Source: Adiantum capillus-veneris (taxonomy: Eukaryota > Streptophyta > Polypodiopsida > Polypodiales > Pteridaceae). From it: DNA of 64,000 nt. The stretch covers positions 145,815,234 to 145,879,233 of the forward strand of contig CM043958.1 of assembly GCA_014529385.2 (NCBI GenBank), given 5' to 3'. A model generated the notes under the pieces. The model was not told the DNA's origin and did no database searches. It saw only the letters and a program-made list of their open reading frames with translations. Shown piece by piece: positions 56,400-64,000 of the stretch. Numbering within the stretch: position 1 is the stretch's first letter; each line of letters starts with the position of its first letter. The position numbers were made by a program, and so were the translations under genes.

Positions 56400-58353
56400 A
56401 GGACAACGTGGAGACGTGTTTCCAGGGATATCGTGCCTATTGTGACCTCCAGCAAGCCTACGGAGCAAGCGAGGAACAATTAGTTTAAAGAGAGGGAGTC
56501 AAGTCAAGTGCTAGAGAACCAGACATTGGAGATACAGGACAAACCCGAGAATCCAACCGTTGGGAATTAGGATGGGCTTCAGTCACTTGACACTCCAACC
56601 TTGGAGTCTCAGGCCATTGAAGCCACCCTTCATGATAGTACGGTAGAGGAAATTCAGGTCCAAAAGCTAGAGCTTGTTGGCCATGGGCACTAGGAACTTG
56701 ATCGCATTGACGACATTGTTAAGGTTTCGAGCCTACAACCAACACGATAAGTCTGCTTAAAAGATTGGCTAGAAAAATGTGATATCTGCAGCATCTAGCT
56801 TCGACGGGTCTTGTCTTTGCATACAGCTTGGCGGTCAAGGGGCGAGTTGGCAGGGTTCTCTCTTTGGTAGCAACCTCCAGCTAATCCATGTCCCCTTTGT
56901 GATGATGTCGTGCAACTTTAGAGTAGCACCCTTAATCATTCGATGTATCATTTTTTGTATGCTTGGCTGCTGGATGATACCATGGTTGGGCGGGAGCATG
57001 GCTTTCAATGTCTTATGAATAGAAAGACATTATACTCTTTTAAATGTTATTTTCCAAAGTTGCATTGACCTTTTTTAATCAAAAAGTGTATTCATACCAG
57101 TTTGATCCCATGATATGAGGTATTGATGAAAGGTCTTTTCATTTAAAAACTTCATAAAAATTCATTTCACTATCTTGTTTTATTATTTTCTATGTTATTA
57201 AATTTATATTTTCTTATGAAAAAAAGTACTAAAATAATTTTTGTTTTAAATTTAAATTTTTTTGTTTTTATTTTACTTTTTTCTCATTTTATTTTGTTTC
57301 AAAATTTTGATATGCAATGTGCACCTTTCACATTATTTAAGTGGGACACTTTATAATATATAAACCACTTGTGATTATATATGTATAATAGATCATACAA
57401 TTTTATATTAAAACATAACAAAAATTTCATGTGATTATGGGAATTTATTTAAACTTACTCTCCCTCATCTCCCCTTAACTTAGCAGGTCTTTGTGCCTCC
57501 TCACCTTGTTTGTGCACACATTTGAGGATTTTTTTTTTGGCCCGCTAAAGGCCTTAGTACCCAAAGGGTAAAGGTCGTTCAAATTTCCTTAAGACACATA
57601 TGTCCCTAAGGGACTCAAAAGTCTTGTGAATAGAAAGCTAAAACTTTTGAATAGAAAGCTATTATTCTTCAAAGCAACATTTAGCTTTTTGCATGCTTGA
57701 AAATGATTTTAAAGATCAAAGCATTAAACAAAATATTCATAGGAGTTTGATCTTATGATGTAGTCTTCGAGAAAATCTTTTTGTCTAAGCGGCAAGTTTT
57801 CTCCTTTTACAAGTACAAACTGGAAATACTAGTAAAAAAATTCAAATTTGCAAAATGTTCAAACTATTTTCTAGTATATTTTAACGGATTTTTTTTTCCT
57901 TTACAATCCTTGCAACCGGCTAATCTCAATTTTCATCCGGCTTAAGCTTAAGCTCAGACACACCTTTCTCAAACATTGATATAGTGAGGTATTGATAAAC
58001 GATTCTCTCATTTGAGGATTTTAAAAAACACTTCACTAGATTGTTTTATTATTTTCTATGCTTATTTGAAAGCATTAAAATATTCTTTTGTTTTGATTTT
58101 TAATGTGTCATTTTATTTTACTTCCTTTTTGTTTTGTTTTGTTTCAAAATACTGATGTGCAATGTGCAACATTTACCTTGTTATTGGGGTCCCTTCATAA
58201 TATATAAGCCATTTGCAAATTGGGCGTACCCACTAGAAGAAAATCAAAAAATGATCCATTAGTGGAAATGACAAGAAGATGCCTGAGGAGATTTAGAGGT
58301 AGAGGACTGAGAAGGGAGATGCAGACCACATGGAGACCATGCCTCCCAATTAG

Positions 58354-58360
<7 letters not shown>
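56400..58360. other. AT-rich gene-free interval with a diverged duplication
   Basis: Two long copies (about 57010-57375 and 57630-58222) share GAATAGAAAG, TATTATTTTCTATG, GCAATGTGCA and ATAATATATAA, with moderate identity and indels. No coding region recognised. Confidence 0.55.

Positions 58361-58410
<50 letters not shown>
58361..58410. repeat. (CT)n microsatellite
   Basis: CT array of about 25 units. Confidence 0.95.
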
Positions 58411-58413
<3 letters not shown>

Positions 58414-58473
58414 GAGCAGAGCAGAGGTAGGGACTCTTCATAAAGCATAGGTGAATAGAATCTCTTATTCTCT

Positions 58474-58737
58474 CACTACAAAAAAGGGGCCTTCGACGCA
58501 GGTTTCGACGCATTCCGTCGAAACATTAGGAGAAAGTTGGACTCACTTTTGGGCCTTTCAGTTCTAGAGAGAGAGTGGCGCTCGACCAATGAGAAACAGG
58601 CTAACGTTACGTTCAAAATCGACATTTTGGAGTCAAGCTCTTTTTAAAAAAAGGGAGGAAATATTATTTTGGTTCATCAAATTGCACAATTTCACGCTTT
58701 CAAGGCATAAATGCCGTAAGTCGTACTAACTATGTAC
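58474..58737 (+). mobile_element. CACTA (EnSpm) element, left end
   Basis: Begins CACTACAAAAAAGGGG, the typical CACTA terminus, followed by subterminal copies of TTCGACGCA and an inverted pair TTTCGACG...CGTCGAAA (58504-58524). The element is interrupted by the Copia insertion at 58738 and should resume at 63936; its other end is not in the window. Confidence 0.7.
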
Positions 58738-58964
58738 TGTTGGAATTAGGGTTGCAGAGAAACACACAGAGCTTGGAGAAGACGAAGGAAGCTCAAGGCA
58801 CACAATAGAGAGTGTGTTACTTAGTGTGCAATGGAAAGATAGATAGCGCTAGAGTGATGGGCGTATATACAATGCACGGGGGAAAAAACCTCCTAAAGAG
58901 GGAAAAAATGCCCCGGCGGTCCTAGTGTGTTCACACACATCACTACCACATGTATATGGTAACA
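58738..58964 (-). repeat. Copia 3' LTR
   Basis: Plus-strand ends TGTTGGAATTAGGG and ATATGGTAACA. Same length as the 5' LTR, 8 differences. Confidence 0.95.
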
Positions 58965-58977
58965 AATCCCCCCTGGA
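58965..58977 (-). other. Copia polypurine tract
   Basis: The minus strand reads TCCAGGGGGGATT immediately before the 3' LTR. Confidence 0.8.
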
Positions 58978-59039
58978 GTGATGCGGTGAACGAGAGCTGG
59001 CACATGAGTAAAGGGAAGTGCAATGTCCTGAGCACAGGA

Positions 59040-60083
59040 TCAGTCCACAAAGGGGAGTAAGCCCAAAGCTTTGCGGAAAGCTTCAAGCTTCTCACGAGAC
59101 AATGCCTTTGTGAAAAGATCTGCAAGGTTGTCCTGTGTTGGCACATAAGCCAAGCTGATCTCTCCTGCTGAGAGCCTCTCCCTGACATAGTGGTAATGCA
59201 CCTCAATGTGCTTTGTGCGAGCATGAAAAACTGGGTTCCTCGCAACTGCCAATGCGCTCTGACTGTCAGTGTAGATAGTGTTGGCAGTGTCCTAACCAAC
59301 ACCCAAATCAGCCATAAGGCGTCTGAGCCATACACACTCAACCATAGCTGTGAAGACTTCCCTGTACTCAGCCTCACAACTCGAAGTGGCCACAGTAGGT
59401 TGCTTCTTGCTCAACCATGATATACATGAACTGCCAAGCATGAAACAAAAACCACTTGTGAACACTCGCGTGTCAAAACAACCAGCCCAGTCTGAGTCCG
59501 AAAAAGCATGTAAGTCTGGCGGCAATGATCCCCCCTTGGGATAAAACAAACCAAGATGTAAAGTGCCATTAAGGTAGCGGAAAATCCTCTTGACTGCCTG
59601 CGAATGCTTAGACCCCGGGCTATGCATAAATCTGCTGACCTGTGAGACTGCAAACTGAATATCCGGCTTTGTGTTGCATACATAAATGAGGCAGCCAATA
59701 GCAGTTTGGTAAAGAGTGACATCAGCAGGATCGCCAACATCATGTAGACTCAACTTCAAACCTGTTTCCATGGGAGTGGCAATAGGTTTGCAATCCTCAA
59801 GTCCAAACTTACATAGCAATGTCTCTATGTAACTTTTCTGACACAAGGCAATACCACCATCACACTGCTTAAACTGTATGCCCAAATAATGATGCAACAG
59901 CCCCAAATCTTTCATCTTGAAAGTAGCATTCAAATCAGCCTTAAATTCAGCAATATGTCTCTCATTTGGTCCAGTGATCGGCAAATCATCAACATAAAGA
60001 ACCACGATGAGAAATACATCACCCTCACGCTTTACATACAATGTGCTTTCTGTTGGACTGTTACGAAAGCCTTGTTTGACCAA
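59040..60083 (-). pseudogene. Copia RT C-terminal half and RNase H
   Basis: In one frame: FRNSPTESTLYVKR, the catalytic VVLYVDDLPITG, KDLGLLHHYLGIQF, IGCLIYVCNTKPDI, FSDSDWAGCFDTR, then SSCEAEYREV (RNase H), ending LADLFTKALSREKLEA. A TAG at 59292-59294 interrupts RNase H. A frame change near 60,070 separates it from the RT N-terminal half. Confidence 0.9.
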
Positions 60084-61390
60084 TGAGTGTCAGCTTTCTC
60101 ATACCAAGCACGAGGAGATTGCTTCAACCCATACAAAGCCTTGTTACATTTGCACACTTTGTCCTCTTGTCCTTTTATGACAAAGCCGCGAGGCTGCATT
60201 ACATAAACTTCCTCAAATATGTCACCATTCAAGAAAGCAGTAACAATGTCTGATTGATGTACATCCCAACCAAAATGAGTTGCCAATGCACATAGAAAAC
60301 ACACAGTAGTCATACGACAAGTGGGAGCAAAAGTCTTTTCATAGTCTATGCCTTTTTGCTGTGCATAACCTTTTGCAACAAGTCGAGCCTTATGGCGATC
60401 GATTTCACCATCCGGCTTGCGTTTCAACTTGTAAACCCACTTCGTACCAATGGCCTTTTTGCCAGGAGGCAAATCACATAAAGTCCATGTGTCATTTTCT
60501 ATAAGTGCATCATATTCTGATTGCATGGCAGCCATCCAATTTTCTGAATTATGTGCTTCATCAAAAGACAAAGGCTCCTCAACATCATGTAAGCTAGACA
60601 CAGCCAAAGCATAACAATCTGATGCATAAGATGCATGGCGAGAGCCTGAACGAGTACGACTAGACAAAGGTGCATCCAATTTACTGTAACGCAAAGTGTG
60701 CACCAGCCATTTTGGCATACCTCTAGCCTACTCATTTTCAGCCCTTTCCTCATCAAGTACATCATGTACATCTGCATCAGTAATAGGCTGATCTAAAACA
60801 TTTTCAGAAACCCCCATAGGCTGTACATTTGCCGCATTGGAACTTACATTCGTATTTCCACCACTGAAAAGAGGCAACAAAGTGTCATAAATGTCATGTG
60901 AGCTTACATTATTGTCTCTAGTACATGACAGCAAGGGCTGAACAGAATCTTCCACAAACACTACATCCCGAGAAACCAGAATACGCTTTGTTTGCGGATG
61001 ATACAACCTGTAACCTTTGCTTTCAGCACTATAACCAACAAAAATACATTTGACAGCCTTATCATCCAATTTTCTGCGCTGCACTTGTGGCACCAAAGCA
61101 TATGCCAAACAGCCAAAAACACGCATGTGCTCAATAGAAGGCTTTCTATCATGCCATGCTTCATATGGAGTAATAGACTGCAAAGCTTTCGTACGACACC
61201 TGTTAAGCACATAAGTGGCACACATGATGGCCTCAAGCCAAAAAGAATGTGGCAAAGCTTAACTTTTTACCATACATCGTGCCATTTCCGTCAGTGACCT
61301 GTTTTTTCTCTCAGCAACACCATTTTGATGAGGCGTATAAGGCACTGTACTTTGGTGTTTTATCCCACGACTAGCCAGCATTAAATTCAT
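60070..61390 (-). pseudogene. Copia integrase C-terminal part and RT N-terminal half
   Basis: In one frame: [20 protein letters not shown] (third integrase block), SFWLEAIMCATYVLNR, KCIFVGYSAESKGYRLY, then RT: AIGTKWVYKLKRKPDG, RHKARLVAKGYAQQKG and VHQSDIVTAFLNGDI. Two stops lie in this frame: TAA 61259-61261 and TAG 60728-60730. A frame change near 61,390 separates it from the gag-protease-integrase frame. Confidence 0.9.
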
Positions 61391-63329
61391 GAGACATATA
61401 CTCCCCCCCTCGATCGGAACGGAGGGTGCCCATAGTACATTTCGAGTCAATTTCACCCATAGCCAGAAATTGTTTGAAGCACATAAAAACTTCGGACTTC
61501 GCTTTAAGCGGAAATACCCATGCATGCCTGGAGTAATCATCAATGAAAGTCACGAAGTACAGGTAATTGCCCAAGGACGGAGTTTGCATGGGTCCACAAA
61601 CATCACTATGCACAAGCTGCAACCTGCATGTGGCCCGAACTGAACCATCCTTTGGAAATTTAGAATGCTGCATCTTACCCAAAATACAGCCTTCACAAAC
61701 ATGTTTGACAGGTGCTTCAAGAGGTGGCAAAGAAGCAACCATATCAGATTTTTGCAAACGCAGCAAACTGGCAAAATTCAGATGACCAAAACGTGCATGC
61801 CAAAGTTTTGCATCTGAAATAGCCCTTGAATCTGCAACAACATTTGCAAAATTTTGTCCACACTTGTCATACAAAGTGAGCTTATACAGCCCACGACACA
61901 AAAGGCCAGTTGCAAGAATTTCATCACCAAAACTGAGATCATGGACTGTACATCTGTCATCCACAAATTTGACTACAAGTCCAAGTCTAGCAAGTGCCGA
62001 TACAAACAAGACATTCTTCTTGATCCTAGGTACATAAAGTGCATCAACAAGTGTGAAAGAACTGCCATTAGCAACAGTAAGCACAATCTTTCTAACTCTC
62101 TGAACTAGATAAGAGGCATTGTCGGCACAAGTGACTGAATTCCCATGAGGGACAGACTCGAGAGAGGTAAACAATTCATGATGTGAGGTAATGTGCTTTG
62201 TAGCACCACTGTCGAAATACCACACATGTGAATCTGCAGCAACTGACAAGCATGCATCATGGACAGCAGGATTGTAAGTGCACTCTGCGCTAAAAGACCA
62301 TTCTGCATCAACATCAGCAACACAGTCTCCTTTCATAGAAGACTCAACAATGGCTGCATTTGTAGTGGAACCAGCATTTGCAGTGGAACCACCCTCTTTC
62401 TTCTTAGCCTCTTTGGCCTTCAACTTAGGACACGACTTGATCAAGTGATCATTGGCTTTACAATAATGGCAATGCATCTTCTTTTTGCCCTTATCACTTG
62501 AATTGCCAGATGAAGTACTGCCAGCAGAAGCATTAGGAACAGAATTTTTGCCACTCGTAGCAGACCCATAAGAAGTGGCTGCATTACTGTTACCACCCTT
62601 TATTTGAGAAGCAATAAAAGCCTGTTCAACTGCACGGTGCCTAGTCCTGTTTTTTCTAGAAAGTGACTCTTGCAACAGCAATGTGCATAATGCATCAGGA
62701 AGATCAAACTTGACAACTTCAGGATTTCCTTGGGTCATCAGTCTCCAAGTACTAGCAAAAGTCTGGTAGGAATCTGGTAAGGCATCAAGAATAGTCTGCA
62801 CAAGGGAACTGTCTGAAATGACTTCACCTGCAGAAATAAGCTGCTCATTGATATCCTTGACACTAGCAAGGAAAGGGTCCATCTCATCTTCCTCATGCAT
62901 AATCTTCGACTCCAACTCTTTACGCAACAAAGCAATTTTAGCCTCATTGCGGCTTGCATAAAGACTTGCTAAAATATCCCAAGCCTGTTTTGCAGATTTT
63001 GCTGAACGGATGTGAGGAACAATGGTGCGCTTCACAGACAACGCAATCAATGCATGAGCCTGCGCATCCTTAACATCCCAAAGAGCTTGTTCTGCCGTAG
63101 GCAAAACAACTCTAACAGATGCAATCCTTGCAGCAAGACCTGCAACATCCTCAACATCGCCTACATCCTCAGAACCAGGACGTACATCAATGCCTTGCAC
63201 AATGTTCCAGACACCCTTTGACACAAGAACATGTTGCATCATATAAGCCCACATAGGGTAGTTGTCCCCATCCAACCTGTCCTCAACAGCAAACATCTTG
63301 AACACATCTGTGTTGTTGTTGTCAGCCAT
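61371..63329 (-). pseudogene. Copia gag, protease and integrase N-terminal part
   Basis: The ATG at 63329 starts MADNNNTDVFKMFAVED. The gag domain (UBN2/Retrotran_gag type) is followed by a CCHC knuckle CHYCKANDHLIKSC, the protease motif WYFDSGATKHIT, the pre-integrase LWHARFGHLN...CEGCILGK, and the integrase core LVHSDVCGPM...[12 protein letters not shown]. The frame is open for over 600 codons and shifts near 61,390 after [13 protein letters not shown]. As Copia polyproteins are normally a single frame, this copy cannot make the full polyprotein. Confidence 0.92.
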
Positions 63330-63689
63330 GGTAAATGCTGCAGCTGATGTGAAAACTGCTCGAAAATAGGAGAAATGGAGCGGGAACAACCTGTGCTATA
63401 TAGCACAAACCGTAGAAGACTATAAGGCACCTGTTATGCAGAAAACGGCAATGACAGAAATTCTGCACAAAATGACGAAATAGCCTGTGCAGTATTGCCT
63501 ATAGTGGAAACGGAGGCCGAAATGAGCCCAAATCAAAATTCTGAGCAGACCCAGCTCTTCGAGCTGCTCTTCGAGCTGACCCAAAATATTTGTCGTCCTG
63601 CGAACGCTCGCCAAAGCTCACTGAAATCGGAGAAAGTGAGCAGGCGTGTGTTGGAGCAGCTGGCGACTAAGCCCGGGAGGACGTGACCT

Positions 63690-63701
63690 GCTCTGATACC
63701 A
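63690..63701 (-). other. Copia primer binding site
   Basis: The minus strand reads TGGTATCAGAGC two bases after the 5' LTR end, an exact match to the initiator tRNA-Met type site. Confidence 0.92.
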
Positions 63702-63703
63702 AT

Positions 63704-63930
63704 TGTTGGAATTAGGGTTGCAGAGAAACACACACAACTTGGAGAAGACGAAGGAAGCTCAAGGCACACAATAGAGAGTGTGTTACTTAGTGTGCAATGG
63801 AAAGGTAGATAGCCCTAGAGTGATGGGCGTATATACAATGCACGGGGGAAAAAACCTCCTAAAGAGGGAGAAAATGCCCTGACAGTCCTAGTGTGTTCAC
63901 ACACATCACTACCACATGTATATGGTAACA
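63704..63930 (-). repeat. Copia 5' LTR
   Basis: Plus-strand ends TGTTGGAATT and TATGGTAACA; followed by the target duplication TGTAC. Confidence 0.95.
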
Positions 63931-63935
63931 TGTAC

Positions 63936-64000
63936 CGAGGAATTTCAGAACTTTCATTGAAGACTCTATCTAGTATCTTTGTTCCCGCCCAAATATGACT
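63936..64000 (+). other. Continuation of the CACTA element
   Basis: Sequence beyond the Copia target duplication; presumed to be CACTA interior interrupted by the Copia insertion. Nothing coding is visible in 65 bases. Confidence 0.5.

Larger units (their letters stand above)
58738..63930 (-). mobile_element. Complete Copia LTR retrotransposon (5,193 bp), decayed
   Basis: Two 227-bp LTRs, a primer site, a polypurine tract and a gag-pol region on the minus strand, flanked by a perfect 5-bp duplication TGTAC (58733-58737 and 63931-63935). The LTRs differ at 8 of 227 positions by my manual count, so the insertion is not very recent. It lies inside the CACTA end at 58474. Confidence 0.95.

Noticed and set aside
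1-64000. CRISPR arrays, bacterial operons or functional tRNA/rRNA genes
   Set aside because: None seen. The spaced repeats at 50.6-51.75 kb have paired arms and variable loops, but they lie in plant-gene leaders and lack CRISPR-like uniform repeats or cas genes. The tRNA-like segment at 44.6-44.7 kb has a mutated B-box.

Overview
This is a land-plant nuclear segment. It carries plant-type Copia, Gypsy, LINE, CACTA and MITE remnants, spliceosomal GT-AG introns, an intronless DUF1645-family gene, a pentatricopeptide-repeat fragment, and very many long (GA/CT)n arrays. The exact lineage cannot be fixed from the sequence; a large, repeat-rich genome (for example a fern or another non-model plant) fits, but that is inference.

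Layout. 0.8-6.9 kb: a decayed LINE on the minus strand (ORF1, endonuclease, reverse transcriptase) with a 1,709-bp solo LTR inserted in its RT domain. 7-16 kb: mostly repeats and unrecognised DNA. 16.2-20.7 kb: a decayed Gypsy relic (integrase and gag, no visible RT) and a separate LTR with a tRNA-Met-type primer site. 20.7-40.7 kb: gene-poor DNA with microsatellites, GTAC-rich repeats, a PPR fragment, a Tourist-like MITE and a Copia integrase fragment. 40.7-42.9 kb: an intact DUF1645-family gene on the minus strand, with stress-type promoter motifs. About 44.5 kb: a tRNA-derived SINE-like sequence.

46.4-55.2 kb is the most unusual part. Four genes lie in alternating orientation (+,-,+,-). 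Gene 1 looks like a transposase-type protein of a poorly described family. Genes 2 and 4 are not recognised. Gene 3 encodes a histone H3 fold that resembles the centromeric variant CENH3, followed by an Ulp1/SENP-like (C48) cysteine protease with the expected His, Gln and Cys spacing, followed by a lysine-rich tail of SPxK repeats like those of histone H1. Genes 2 and 3 diverge from a shared promoter with two TATA boxes and three G-boxes. Both presumed 5' leaders carry arrays of a stem-loop repeat in the same sense orientation. I interpret the block as a mobile element or selfish gene cluster that may act on chromatin.

55.6-56.4 kb: a DUF4283/zinc-knuckle LINE ORF1 remnant. 58.47 kb to the window end: one end of a CACTA element, with a complete but decayed Copia element inserted in it (58,738-63,930; 227-bp LTRs; TGTAC target duplication).
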